Assembly: GCF_002072155.1 (NCBI RefSeq)
Contig: NZ_BDIY01000003.1
Coordinates: 310,001 to 374,000, forward strand
Length of the DNA: 64,000 bases
Origin: Roseovarius sp. A-2
Lineage (GTDB): Bacteria; Pseudomonadota; Alphaproteobacteria; Rhodobacterales; Rhodobacteraceae
Direction of reading: 5' to 3'
Numbering within the stretch: the first letter of the stretch is position 1; every line of letters begins with the position of its first letter. The position numbers were made by a program, and so were the translations under genes. Below are positions 18,888 to 27,887 of this stretch, piece by piece. The notes below the pieces were generated by a model, which was not told the DNA's origin, did not search any database, and saw only the letters and a list, made by a program, of their open reading frames with translations.

Positions 18888-20021
18888 ATGACATGGATGA
18901 CGGACGAGCACCGGATGCTCGGCGAGATGACGGCGAAATTCATCAATGATGAATGGCGCCCGCATTACGCGCGCTGGCGCAAGGCCGGGATCATGGACCG
19001 CGAGACATGGCTTGAGGCGGGCGAGCTAGGTCTGCTCTGCCCCTCGATCCCCGAGGAATATGGCGGTGCGGGCGGCGATTTCGGGCATGAGGCGGTGATC
19101 TGTCTGGAACAGAGCCGCGCCAATCTGGCAAGCTGGGGCAATCCGATCCATTCCGGCATCGTTGCGCATTACATCCTCGCCTATGGCAGTGAAGAGCAGA
19201 AGCGGACATGGCTGCCGAAGATGGTCTCGGGCGAAATGGTGGGTGCGCTCGCCATGTCCGAGCCCGCCGCCGGATCGGATGTGCAGGGCATCAAGACCCG
19301 CGCGCTGTGCGACGGCAACGCCTATCGCCTGTCGGGGCAGAAGACCTTCATCACCAACGGGCAGCACGCCGACCTGATCATAGTCGCGGCCAAGACCGAC
19401 CCCAGGGAAGGCGCCAAGGGCATCTCGCTCGTCGTGGTCGAGACCGAAGGGGCCACGGGCTTTGCACGCGGGCGCAACCTTGAAAAGGTCGGGCTGCATG
19501 CGGGCGACACGTCGGAACTGTTCTTCGACAACGTGGAAATCCCGCCCGAGAACATCCTAGGCGGCGAAGAGGGGCGCGGCTTTTACCAGATGATGGAGCA
19601 ACTGCCGCAGGAACGGCTGATCATCGCCTGCGGCGCGCAGGGGGCTATGGAAGGCGCGGTGGAACGCACGGTGCGCTATGCCAAGGAGCGTCAGGCCTTT
19701 GGCGGGCCGATCCTGCAATTCCAGAACACCCGCTTCAAGCTGGCCGAATGTCAGACCAAAACCGCCGTCTGCCGCGCCTTCATGGACGCGTGCATTGCCG
19801 AGCACATGCGCGGTGAGCTGAGTGTCGAAAAGGCGGCGATGGCGAAATACTGGCTGACCGATGCGCAGGGCGAGGTGCTGGACGAGTGCCTGCAACTGCA
19901 TGGCGGCTATGGCTACATGCAGGAATATGACATCGCCGAAATGTGGGCCGATGCCCGCGTGCAGCGGATCTATGGCGGCACCAACGAGATCATGAAAGAC
20001 CTGATCGCGAGGGCGCTGTGA
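18888..20021 (+). CDS. Acyl-CoA dehydrogenase, long-chain (LCAD)-like
   Basis: The product is 377 residues with ATG 18888 preceded by GGGAGG. The FAD-binding segment is [16 protein letters not shown], followed by [17 protein letters not shown]. The C-terminal motif is [18 protein letters not shown], where the Glu of short/medium-chain enzymes (YEGT) is Gly. This is the arrangement I know from long-chain acyl-CoA dehydrogenases, whose catalytic Glu lies earlier on another helix, so it is not evidence of inactivity. It catalyses the first oxidation of beta-oxidation. Confidence 0.92.
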   Translation: MTWMTDEHRMLGEMTAKFINDEWRPHYARWRKAGIMDRETWLEAGELGLLCPSIPEEYGGAGGDFGHEAVICLEQSRANLASWGNPIHSGIVAHYILAYGSEEQKRTWLPKMVSGEMVGALAMSEPAAGSDVQGIKTRALCDGNAYRLSGQKTFITNGQHADLIIVAAKTDPREGAKGISLVVVETEGATGFARGRNLEKVGLHAGDTSELFFDNVEIPPENILGGEEGRGFYQMMEQLPQERLIIACGAQGAMEGAVERTVRYAKERQAFGGPILQFQNTRFKLAECQTKTAVCRAFMDACIAEHMRGELSVEKAAMAKYWLTDAQGEVLDECLQLHGGYGYMQEYDIAEMWADARVQRIYGGTNEIMKDLIARAL

Positions 20022-20053
20022 TGGCCCGGGCAGTGGCGCATACGGTAAATGCC

Positions 20054-20259
20054 GGATGCCTCCGGCGGGGATATTTGGGGCAAGATGAAGAGGCAGAGGT
20101 CCACCCTGCCGCACGCGCGGGCCGATTGGCATCAGGCGCGACGACAGGGCTTCACCTTGCACGTCCATCGGCTTCCCAGCCTGTAACGCCATGCCACCAA
20201 AGCGCATTAACCTTAATCAATGATGAACGGTCCCCTGCTTCATCTTGCCAAAAATATCC
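20054..20259. repeat. Two facing copies of a dispersed repeat (family A') in the ACAD-GST gap
   Basis: GGATATTT-like elements occur in opposite orientation: GATGCCTCCGGCGGGGATAT continuing to GGCAAGATGAAG on the plus strand (20055-20090), and CTTCATCTTGCCAAAAATATCC (20238-20259), its reverse complement type. They share GATATTT-N-GGCAAGATGAAG. I recognise this as a common intergenic element of Rhodobacteraceae. The 268-bp gap 20022-20289 holds nothing else I can support as a gene. Confidence 0.6.
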
Positions 20260-20289
20260 AAATCCAACACCGCAAACGGGAGCTACGCC

Positions 20290-20925
20290 ATGACGATCAA
20301 ACTCCACTGCTTCGGCGAGAGCGGCAATGCCTACAAGGCGGCGCTGGCGCTGGAGCTTTCCGGTCTCGACTGGGAACCGGTCTTCGTCGATTTCTTCGGC
20401 GGTGAGACGCGCGGGGCCGACTTTCGTGACCTCAACGTGATGGGCGAGGTGCCGGTGCTGGTGGATGGCGACGTCACCTTGACGCAATCGGGTGTCATGC
20501 AGATGTATATTACCGAAAAGACAGGCAAGTTCGGCGGCAAGACACCGCAAGAGGCGCGCGAGGTGATGCGCTGGATGTTCTGGGACAATCACAAGCTCAG
20601 CTCTCAGGCCGGGATGATGCGGTTCCTGATGAACTTCCTGCCCGAGGAGAAGCGCCCGGCAGAGGTGATCGCTTTCATGCAGGGGCGGCTCAAGGCCGCC
20701 TATACCGCGCTTGACGTGCACCTGCGGGGGCGGGACTGGATCGTGGGAGAGGACCTGACCAATGCCGATCTGAGTTGCTGCGGCTACCTCTTTTACCCCG
20801 AGCCTTTCGGTTTCGACCGCAAGGATTGGTTCGAGATTGACCGGTGGCTCTCGAATATCGAGGGTCTGCCCGGCTGGAAACACCCCTATGACCTGATGCC
20901 CGGCAACCCGTCGGACCGGCAATGA
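20290..20925 (+). CDS. Glutathione S-transferase family protein
   Basis: The product is 211 residues with the two-domain GST layout: a thioredoxin-like N-terminal half (LHCFGESGNAYKAALALELS, GEVPVLVDGD and TLTQSGVMQMYI) and an all-helical C-terminal half with LTNADLSCCGYLFY. The GEVPVL cis-proline and TQSGVMQ (glutathione gamma-Glu contact) motifs are clear. Its location between acyl-CoA dehydrogenase and thiolase genes suggests a role with the beta-oxidation operon, but no substrate can be inferred. ATG 20290 is chosen over the in-frame start at 20245. Confidence 0.88.
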   Translation: MTIKLHCFGESGNAYKAALALELSGLDWEPVFVDFFGGETRGADFRDLNVMGEVPVLVDGDVTLTQSGVMQMYITEKTGKFGGKTPQEAREVMRWMFWDNHKLSSQAGMMRFLMNFLPEEKRPAEVIAFMQGRLKAAYTALDVHLRGRDWIVGEDLTNADLSCCGYLFYPEPFGFDRKDWFEIDRWLSNIEGLPGWKHPYDLMPGNPSDRQ

Positions 20926-20939
20926 CAAAGGAGACCGAC

Positions 20940-22151
20940 ATGACAGATGCCTATATCTACGACGCCGTGCGCAGCCCGCGTGGCAAGGGCCGCAAGGACG
21001 GCGCGCTGCACGAGGTGACGAGTGCGCGGCTCTCGGCGGATATGCTCAATGCGCTCAAGGAACGTAACGGTTTTGACGGCCACGCCGTCGAGGATGTGAT
21101 CTGGGGCAACGCCACGCAGGTGATGGAACAGGGCGGTTGCCTTGCGCGCACGGCCGTGCTGGCCTCGGATCTCGATGAGCGAATTCCCGGCCTCTCGATC
21201 AACCGTTTTTGCGCGTCAGGCATGGAGGCGGTGAACCTTGCCGCCAACCAGGTGCGCGCAGGGGCCGGTGACGGCTATATCGCGGGCGGGGTCGAGATGA
21301 TGGGCCGCGTCGCCATGGGCAGCGACGGGGCGGCGATTGCCGTTGATCCGTCGATTGCCATGGACAGTTATTTCGTGCCGCAGGGGATTTCGGCGGATAT
21401 CATCGCCACCGAATACGGGTTCAGCCGCGATGACGCCGACGCGCTCGCCGTTGAATCGCAGCGCCGCGCCGCCGCCGCCTGGGAGGACCGTCGCTTTGAT
21501 CGCTCGATCATCGAGGTCAAGGACCAGAATGGCCTCTCGATCTTGAGTCGTGACGAGTACATGCGCCCCGGCACCGACATGCAATCGCTCGGATCCTTGA
21601 AGCCCAGCTTCAAGGACATGGGCGAGGTGATGCCGGGCTTTGATGCCGTGGCCAAGCTTAAATACCCGCACCTTGAGGCGATCAACCACATCCACCATGC
21701 CGGTAACTCCTCTGGTATCGTCGACGGGGCTGCGGGTGTGCTTGTGGGCAATAAGGCGTTCGGCGAGAAATGGGGTCTGACCCCGCGCGCGCGCATCCGC
21801 CAGACCACCAAGATCGGCACCGATCCGACGATCATGCTGACCGGCCCGGTGCCTGCCACCGAAAAGGCGCTGAAAGACAGCGGCATGGCGATTTCGGATA
21901 TCGACCTCTTCGAGGTGAACGAGGCGTTTTCCGCCGTTGTACTGCGCTTCATGCAGGCGTTCGATGTGGATCACTCGCGCCTCAACGTGAATGGCGGGGC
22001 GATTGCCATGGGCCACCCGCTCGGGGCCTCGGGGGCGATCATCATCGGCACGCTTCTGGATGAACTGGAGCGCAGCGGCAAGGGTGTGGGTCTTGCTACT
22101 CTTTGCGTGGCCTCCGGCATGGGTGCCGTCACCATCATCGAACGCGTGTAA
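20940..22151 (+). CDS. fadA: Acetyl-CoA C-acyltransferase (thiolase)
   Basis: The product is 403 residues and begins MTDAYIYDAVRSPRGKGRKDG, the usual start of the FadI/FadA-like thiolases. The nucleophilic Cys91 lies in NRFCASGMEAVN. The GHPLGASGA histidine motif and the second catalytic Cys in LCVASGMG are present near the C-terminus. It carries out thiolytic cleavage of 3-ketoacyl-CoA. It lies 15 bp before the FadB-type gene, with AAAGGAGA before its ATG, so the two are a beta-oxidation pair. The fadA label reflects role rather than strict orthology. Confidence 0.93.
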   Translation: MTDAYIYDAVRSPRGKGRKDGALHEVTSARLSADMLNALKERNGFDGHAVEDVIWGNATQVMEQGGCLARTAVLASDLDERIPGLSINRFCASGMEAVNLAANQVRAGAGDGYIAGGVEMMGRVAMGSDGAAIAVDPSIAMDSYFVPQGISADIIATEYGFSRDDADALAVESQRRAAAAWEDRRFDRSIIEVKDQNGLSILSRDEYMRPGTDMQSLGSLKPSFKDMGEVMPGFDAVAKLKYPHLEAINHIHHAGNSSGIVDGAAGVLVGNKAFGEKWGLTPRARIRQTTKIGTDPTIMLTGPVPATEKALKDSGMAISDIDLFEVNEAFSAVVLRFMQAFDVDHSRLNVNGGAIAMGHPLGASGAIIIGTLLDELERSGKGVGLATLCVASGMGAVTIIERV

Positions 22152-22166
22152 GGGGAGACTGCGACA

Positions 22167-24362
22167 ATGACCGATTTCACGATGGAAAAAGGCGCCGATG
22201 GCGTCGCGATCATCACCTGGGACGTGCCCGGCAAATCCATGAACGTGATGAACCAACAGGGCTTTCTCGACCTCGAGGCGCTGATTGACGACGCGCTCGC
22301 CGATGAGGCCGTCAAGGGCGTGATCCTGACCTCCGGCAAGGAGGGGTCTTTCGCCGGGGGCATGGATCTCAACATCATCGCCAAAATGCGGGATGATGCG
22401 GGCGACGAGCCTGCCAAGGGCCTCTTCGAGGGCGTGATGGGCATGCATGCCATCCTGCGCAAGATCGAGCGCGCGGGGATGGACGACAAGAACAAGGGCG
22501 GCAAGCCGATTGCCGCCGCCCTGCCTGGCACGGCGCTTGGCATCGGGCTTGAGATTCCGCTGGCCTGTCATCGCATCTTTGCCGCCGATAATCCGAAGGC
22601 CAAGATCGGCCTGCCGGAGATCATGGTCGGCATTTTCCCCGGCGCGGGCGGCACCACGCGGCTGGTCCGCAAGCTGGGGGCGATGTCGGCCTCGCCGCTG
22701 CTGCTCGAAGGCAAGCTGAACGACCCCAAGAAAGCCAAATCCGCCGGGGTGGTGGATGAGGTTGTGCCTGCGGATGAGTTGATCGACAAGGCTCGCGAAT
22801 GGGTCCTGTCCAGCCCCACCATCGTCAAGCCGTGGGATGAAAAGGGTTACAAGATGCCCGGCGGTGCGCCCTACCATCCGGCGGGCTTCATGACCTTCGT
22901 GGGTGCCTCGGCCATGGTGAATGGCAAGACTCAAGGCGCGTTTCCGGCGGCCAAGGCGCTGCTGAGTGCTGTCTACGAAGGGGCGCTCGTGCCGTTCGAT
23001 ACGGCGCTGAAAATCGAGGCGCGCTGGTTCACCAATGTACTGATGAACCCCTCGTCAAGCGCCATGATCCGCTCGCTCTTCATCAACAAGGAGGCGCTGG
23101 AAAAGGGGGCCAACCGTCCCGATGTGTCGGATCAGCGCGTCAGTAAGGTGGGTGTCATGGGCGCGGGCATGATGGGCGCGGGCATTGCCCTCGTCTCGGC
23201 CATGGCCGGGATAGAGGTTGTCCTCATTGACCAGAAACAGGAGGCCGCCGACAAGGGCAAATCCTACACCGCCGATTACATGGACAAGGGCATCAAGCGC
23301 GGCAAGGCCACGGAAGAGAAGAAGCAGGCCGCGCTCGATCTGATCACCGCCACGACCGAGTATTCGGCGCTCAAGGGCTGTGACCTGATCATCGAGGCGG
23401 TGTTCGAAGACCCCGCCGTCAAGGCCGAGGCCACCAGGAACGCGCTGGCCGAGGCGGGCGAGGATTGCATCTTTGCCACCAACACCTCGACCCTGCCGAT
23501 CACGGAACTGGCCAAGGCGTCCGCGACCCCTGAGAACTTCATCGGCATCCACTTCTTCTCGCCGGTCGAGAAGATGATGCTGGTCGAGATCATCAAGGGG
23601 GCGATGACCGGACCGCGCGCCGTGGCCAAGGCGCTTGATTATGTGCGGCAAATCCGCAAGACGCCCATCGTGGTGAATGACGCGCGGTTCTTTTATGCCA
23701 ACCGCTGCATCATCCCTTATATCAACGAGGGCATCCGCATGGTGGCCGAGGGCGTCGCCCCCGCGCTGATCGACAACGCGGCGCGGCAGTTGGGCTTTCC
23801 GGTGGGGCCGCTGCAACTGGTCGATGAGACCTCGATCGACCTCGGGGCCAAGATCGCGCGGGCAACCAAATCCGCCATGGGTGACGATTATCCCGACGCC
23901 GCCGTCGACGAGGTGATCTTCTGGATGGAAGGCGAAGGGCGGCTGGGGCGCAAGGCCAATGCCGGGTTCTTCGATTATGACGACAAGGGCAAGCGTCAGG
24001 GATATTGGGACGGCCTCGCGCAGAAATATCCCCGCGCCGAGGAGCAGCCCGACCTGCACGAGGTACAGCACCGGTTGATGTTCGCGCAGGTGCTGGAGGC
24101 GGTGCGTGCGCTGGAGGACGGCGTTCTGGAGGACATCCGCGAGGGTGATGTGGGTGCGATCCTGGCCTGGGGCTTTGCGCCGTGGTCGGGCGGGCCGTTC
24201 GCCTGGCTCGACATCATCGGCACGCCCTATGCCGCCGAGCGCTGTGATCAGTTGGCCGCGAAGTTCGGACCGCGCTTTGCCACGCCTGCGCTGCTGCGCG
24301 AGATGGCCGACAAGACCCAGGGATTCTATGCCCGGTTCGGCCAGCAGTCACGGGCTGCGTAA
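22167..24362 (+). CDS. fadB: 3-hydroxyacyl-CoA dehydrogenase / enoyl-CoA hydratase (FadB/FadJ type)
   Basis: The product is 731 residues, a two-activity enzyme. The N-terminal crotonase domain (1 to about 190) has GSFAGGMDLN, GIGLEIPLACHR and GLPEIMVGIFPGAGGT. The NAD domain begins VGVMGAGMMGAGIALVSAMA (about 327-346), followed by TNTSTLPITELA, the catalytic HFFSPVEKM histidine and the C-terminal helical domain with GPLQLVDE and GRLGRKANAGFFDY. It performs the hydration and second oxidation steps of beta-oxidation. It is last in the operon and followed by a strong terminator. Confidence 0.95.
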   Translation: MTDFTMEKGADGVAIITWDVPGKSMNVMNQQGFLDLEALIDDALADEAVKGVILTSGKEGSFAGGMDLNIIAKMRDDAGDEPAKGLFEGVMGMHAILRKIERAGMDDKNKGGKPIAAALPGTALGIGLEIPLACHRIFAADNPKAKIGLPEIMVGIFPGAGGTTRLVRKLGAMSASPLLLEGKLNDPKKAKSAGVVDEVVPADELIDKAREWVLSSPTIVKPWDEKGYKMPGGAPYHPAGFMTFVGASAMVNGKTQGAFPAAKALLSAVYEGALVPFDTALKIEARWFTNVLMNPSSSAMIRSLFINKEALEKGANRPDVSDQRVSKVGVMGAGMMGAGIALVSAMAGIEVVLIDQKQEAADKGKSYTADYMDKGIKRGKATEEKKQAALDLITATTEYSALKGCDLIIEAVFEDPAVKAEATRNALAEAGEDCIFATNTSTLPITELAKASATPENFIGIHFFSPVEKMMLVEIIKGAMTGPRAVAKALDYVRQIRKTPIVVNDARFFYANRCIIPYINEGIRMVAEGVAPALIDNAARQLGFPVGPLQLVDETSIDLGAKIARATKSAMGDDYPDAAVDEVIFWMEGEGRLGRKANAGFFDYDDKGKRQGYWDGLAQKYPRAEEQPDLHEVQHRLMFAQVLEAVRALEDGVLEDIREGDVGAILAWGFAPWSGGPFAWLDIIGTPYAAERCDQLAAKFGPRFATPALLREMADKTQGFYARFGQQSRAA

Positions 24363-24372
24363 AAGAAAAAAG

Positions 24373-24408
24373 CCCCGCGTGCTCCAACCGGGCGCGCGGG
24401 GTTTCTTT
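24373..24408 (+). terminator. Rho-independent terminator after fadB
   Basis: CCCCGCGTGC (24373-24382) pairs with GCGCGCGGGG (24392-24401) with one mismatch around a 9-base loop, followed by TTTCTTT. An A-rich run precedes the stem, so it could also act on the opposite strand for the carbonic anhydrase gene that converges on it. Confidence 0.8.
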
Positions 24409-24423
24409 ATGGTAAAAATACTC
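24403..24423. repeat. Dispersed repeat family A, copy fused to terminator
   Basis: TTCTTTATGGTAAAAATACTC differs by one base from the copy at 9690-9710. Its first bases serve as the T-rich tail of the fadB terminator. The shared context, at the ends of operons, suggests that this family often supplies terminator tails. Confidence 0.65.
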
Positions 24424-24462
24424 AAAATCCCTGGCCTGCCACAGGGTGGCACCCGGGGGGCG

Positions 24463-25113
24463 TCACAGCGGCACGAAACCGCCTTGGCTAGCGCTATACT
24501 GTTCCAGCGAACCGCTGCCGATTTCGTGCCAGAGCCCGTGAAGCGTCAACTCGCCCGAGGCCACCGCCGTCTCGACGAAGGGAAAGCTCATCAGGTTTTC
24601 CAGCGACACCATCACCGCCTGTTTCTCCAGGGCGTTGAGCTGTGCCGTCTCGTCGCCCATATCCTTGACCCGCTCGTAGCCGGGCCGCAGGATATCGAGC
24701 CAGCGGCCCACGAAACTGGTCTGTTCCTCCAGTTCCGGCGCATGGCCCGCGCACATCTGCTGGCAACCCTTGACGCCGCCGCAGGCCGAATGGCCGATGA
24801 CGATCAGATGCGCCACCTTGAGCGCGGTCACCGCGAACTCTACCGCCGCCGAGGTGCCGTGCTGCGCGCCGTCGGTCACGTAGGGCGGCACGAGGTTGGC
24901 GATGTTGCGGTGAATGAAGAATTCGCCCTGGTCCGCGCCGAAGATCGAGGTGACATGAACGCGTGAATCGCAGCAGGAAATCACCATCGCGCGCGGATGC
25001 TGGCCCTGTTGGGCAAGGTGCCGATACCATGCCTGGTTTTCCGTATAGCTGGTGGCCTTCCAGCCGTGGAAGCGGTGCACGAGATAGGTCGGCAGGGGGC
25101 GGGCGTAATCCAT
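24463..25113 (-). CDS. Beta-class carbonic anhydrase
   Basis: The product is 216 residues. The zinc ligands are visible as CCDSR (Cys48 with the Asp49/Arg51 dyad) and HSACGG (His108, Cys111), and HRNIANLVPP completes the plant/bacterial beta-CA signature. It hydrates CO2 to bicarbonate in the cytoplasm; no signal peptide is present. Its end faces the fadB terminator. The start at 25113 has GGAGAG just upstream. Confidence 0.95.
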   Translation of the reverse strand: MDYARPLPTYLVHRFHGWKATSYTENQAWYRHLAQQGQHPRAMVISCCDSRVHVTSIFGADQGEFFIHRNIANLVPPYVTDGAQHGTSAAVEFAVTALKVAHLIVIGHSACGGVKGCQQMCAGHAPELEEQTSFVGRWLDILRPGYERVKDMGDETAQLNALEKQAVMVSLENLMSFPFVETAVASGELTLHGLWHEIGSGSLEQYSASQGGFVPL

Positions 25114-25268
25114 GATCTCTCCGGCGCTTGGGGCGGCTCTCGGCTGGATAATCGGTATTCATCTCGAATTCGAGCTATAATTCGCGGACGCGGAAACCTT
25201 TTGGCAACCGCGCAGATGCCATTCTCGACCGCGCCGTGGGGGCCAAGGGACGACAAGCGGGTGAGAAG

Positions 25269-25658
25269 GTGAACAACGTGGAACAACCGACGGTGCTGCA
25301 ACAGCACGAATGCGTGCGGCTCGATGCCGACCGGCTGGAGGCGCTTTATCTGGAATTGGGCGAAACCAACGCTGAGGACGTGGTGTGCCGCGCGCTCGAG
25401 GAACTGGCGGCGCGGCTTGGCCAGGCCGAGCGATTCTACCGCGACGGCCGGTTGGGCGAGATGCGCAAGAGCAGCCGTAGCCTGATCGCCATCGCCGATC
25501 AGATCGGCATGGCGTTGCTGGCGCGGGTGGCGGGGGATGTGACGGGCTCGATTGACGCGGGCGATCACAATGCGCTCGCCGCCACCTTCGCACGGCTCTT
25601 GCGGATTGGCGAACGCTCGCTCTGCGATATCTGGGAGGCACAGAACACGCCCTTTTGA
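25269..25658 (+). CDS. Hypothetical protein, possible degenerate Hpt-like helical bundle
   Basis: About 129 residues from GTG 25269 (GTG 25236 or 25278 are alternatives; no ATG fits), with AGAAG just before it. The sequence is mainly helical: LDADRLEALYLELGETNAED, then a helix pair ending SLCDIWEAQNTPF. Length and helix pattern recall histidine phosphotransfer domains, but the phospho-accepting AH-x-LKG segment is replaced by SRSLIAIA, so phosphotransfer is not supported. It lies 79 bp upstream of the aminopeptidase gene. Confidence 0.55.
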   Translation: MNNVEQPTVLQQHECVRLDADRLEALYLELGETNAEDVVCRALEELAARLGQAERFYRDGRLGEMRKSSRSLIAIADQIGMALLARVAGDVTGSIDAGDHNALAATFARLLRIGERSLCDIWEAQNTPF

Positions 25659-25737
25659 GAAGGGCGATTTGGCGGTTGCAGGCGGCGCAATCGGGGCTAG
25701 GCTGGCGGGGAACAGCCATTGGAAAAGGTCCGCCCAT

Positions 25738-27117
25738 ATGAGCCTCACATTCGCCGCCTCCGACATCCCCGCCATCCCGCTGCATGTGGTGGAGGCGGAC
25801 GCGCTTGCGGATTGGCTCGACGCGCAGCCCCCGCAGGTCGCGTCCTGGGTGCGGGCCATGGGCTTTACCGCTGCGCTTGGTCGGGCGCTCGCCGTGCCGG
25901 ACGAGGCGGGTGGCATCGCCTTGGCAATTGCGGGTTATGGCAACGCCACATCGCGCGCCCGGGGCCGGTTTCATCTGGCGGGCGTGGCATCGGCCCTGCC
26001 CGAGGGTACCTATCGGCTGGAGGGGTTGCCCGAGGGCGCGGCCGAGACCGAGGCGCTTGGCTGGCTGCTGTCGCATTATGCCTATGAACGCTACCGCGAG
26101 CAAAGCCCGGCCAAGGCGCGGCTGGTGGCACCCGAGGGCGTCGATGCCGCGCGGCTGGAGGTGATCGCGGCAGGCGAGGCGCTGACCCGCGACCTGATCA
26201 ACACCCCGGCCAACGATCTCGGCCCCGACGCTCTGGAGGCTGCGTGCCATGCCATCGCCGATCAACAGGGCGCGCGGCTCACCTGTACGCGCGGCGCGGA
26301 TCTGCTGGAACAGAACTTTCCACTGATCCACACCGTTGGACGCGCCGCCGCACAGGCGCCGCGCCTGATCGAGATGACATGGGGCGAAAGCGGGCCCAAT
26401 CTGACCCTTGTTGGCAAGGGCGTCTGTTTCGACACCGGCGGGCTCAACCTCAAGCCCGGCGCATCCATGGGGCTGATGAAAAAGGACATGGGTGGCGCGG
26501 CCACGGTTCTGGGACTGGCGCATATGATCATGGCGCTCGATCTGCGGCTGCGGCTGCGGGTGCTGATCCCGGCGGTGGAAAACGCGGTTGCGGGCAATGC
26601 CTTTCGCCCCGGCGACATCCTGACCGCGCGCAACGGCATGACCGTCGAGGTCAACAATACCGATGCCGAGGGGCGTTTGGTGCTGGCCGATGCACTGGCC
26701 TATGGGGCGGAAGAGAGCCCCGATTTGATGGTCTCGATGGCGACGCTCACCGGCGCGGCGCGGGTGGCGCTCGGGCCGGATCTCTCGCCCTATTACACAG
26801 ACGATGCGGGCTTTGCCGTGACGCTGGAAGCCGCAGCTGCGCGCATCGCCGATCCGGTCTGGCGCCTGCCGTTCCACACCCCTTATGAGGCGATGATCGA
26901 GCCGGGGATTGCCGATCTCGACAACGCGCCCTCGGGCGGGTTTGCAGGCTCTATCACCGCCGCGCTTTTCCTGCGCCGCTTTGCAGGCGGGCTCAATTAC
27001 AGCCATTTCGACATCTATGGCTGGACGCCGACGGCGGCCCCGGCGCGGCCCAAGGGCGGTGTCGGCATGGGCGCGCGGGCCTTGCTTGAGGCGCTGCCCG
27101 AGGTGTTGGGCTTGTGA
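25738..27117 (+). CDS. Leucyl aminopeptidase family (M17) protein
   Basis: The product is 459 residues. The C-terminal M17 domain shows LVGKGVCFDTGGLNLKPG (metal-binding Lys and Asp), MKKDMGGAATVLG and the signature NTDAEGRLVLADAL, with GRLVLADAL containing the catalytic Arg. The N-terminal part is divergent, as usual. It removes N-terminal residues from peptides in the cytoplasm and forms hexamers. The stop overlaps the GTG start of the NlpC/P60 gene by 4 bp (GTGA), indicating an operon for peptide processing. Confidence 0.94.
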   Translation: MSLTFAASDIPAIPLHVVEADALADWLDAQPPQVASWVRAMGFTAALGRALAVPDEAGGIALAIAGYGNATSRARGRFHLAGVASALPEGTYRLEGLPEGAAETEALGWLLSHYAYERYREQSPAKARLVAPEGVDAARLEVIAAGEALTRDLINTPANDLGPDALEAACHAIADQQGARLTCTRGADLLEQNFPLIHTVGRAAAQAPRLIEMTWGESGPNLTLVGKGVCFDTGGLNLKPGASMGLMKKDMGGAATVLGLAHMIMALDLRLRLRVLIPAVENAVAGNAFRPGDILTARNGMTVEVNNTDAEGRLVLADALAYGAEESPDLMVSMATLTGAARVALGPDLSPYYTDDAGFAVTLEAAAARIADPVWRLPFHTPYEAMIEPGIADLDNAPSGGFAGSITAALFLRRFAGGLNYSHFDIYGWTPTAAPARPKGGVGMGARALLEALPEVLGL

Positions 27118-27887
27118 GTGACATGCCTCTCATCGGTTGGCCCCTTGTCGATCTGCGGCGCGCCCCGGATGGCCCGCGTGACCGGCAATTACTGATGGGC
27201 GAGGCCGTGGAGATCGCGCCGCTGTCACCCTCAGGCCTGGCACGAAAATCTCCCGGCTGGGTCGCGGTCAGGGCGCGGCGCGACGACTATCCCGGCCATA
27301 TCCCCGAGGCGGCACTGACCACCGGCAGGGTCACCCACCGGATCAGCGCCCGCGCGACGCATGCCTATAGCGCCCCGGATTTCAAGAGCGCCGAGCGCCT
27401 GAGCCTCAGCCATGGTGCGCGGCTGGAAGTGCTGGCACAGGAGGGCCGATTTGCCGAGACACCGCAGGGTTATGTGCCGCGCGCTCACCTTGCGCCGCTG
27501 GCGGGGCGAGAGAGTGACCCTGTCAGCGTTGCCGAGCTTTTCCTTGGCACGCCCTATCTCTGGGGTGGCAATTCCGCGTTTGGCATCGACTGTTCGGGGC
27601 TGGTGCAGGCGGGTTGTCTGGCTTGTGGCATCGCCTGCCCCGGCGATAGCGGCGATCAAGAGAGTGCCCTGGGCGAGACGCTGCCCGAGAACGCCCCCCT
27701 GCAACGCGGCGATCTGCTGTTCTGGCGCGGGCATGTGGCCTGGGTCGCCGGCCCCGGCACGCTGCTCCATGCCAATGTGCATCACATGGCGGTGGCCTAT
27801 GAGCCTTTGCAGGCCGCCATTTCCCGCATCGCGGCGCAGGGCGATGGCCCTGTGACAGCCCGCAAGCGACTGAAAGGACTGACATGA
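27114..27887 (+). CDS. NlpC/P60-family peptidase with SH3-like N-terminus
   Basis: The product is 257 residues from GTG 27114, or 254 from ATG 27123. Two SH3-like segments (about 30-130; AYSAPDFKSAERLSLSHG) precede the NlpC/P60 domain with the nucleophile in FGIDCSGLVQ, the His in WRGHVAWV and a polar third residue in LLHANVHH. This layout matches YkfC-type gamma-D-glutamyl-diaminopimelate endopeptidases, which act on murein peptides. There is no signal peptide, so cytoplasmic recycling of peptides is likely, consistent with the aminopeptidase before it. Confidence 0.9.
   Translation: MSDMPLIGWPLVDLRRAPDGPRDRQLLMGEAVEIAPLSPSGLARKSPGWVAVRARRDDYPGHIPEAALTTGRVTHRISARATHAYSAPDFKSAERLSLSHGARLEVLAQEGRFAETPQGYVPRAHLAPLAGRESDPVSVAELFLGTPYLWGGNSAFGIDCSGLVQAGCLACGIACPGDSGDQESALGETLPENAPLQRGDLLFWRGHVAWVAGPGTLLHANVHHMAVAYEPLQAAISRIAAQGDGPVTARKRLKGLT

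Noticed and set aside
18888..20021. Loss of the catalytic Glu in the second acyl-CoA dehydrogenase (YGGT instead of YEGT)
   Set aside because: Long-chain acyl-CoA dehydrogenases naturally have YGGTNEIMK here and place the Glu elsewhere, so it is a subfamily trait, not a defect.
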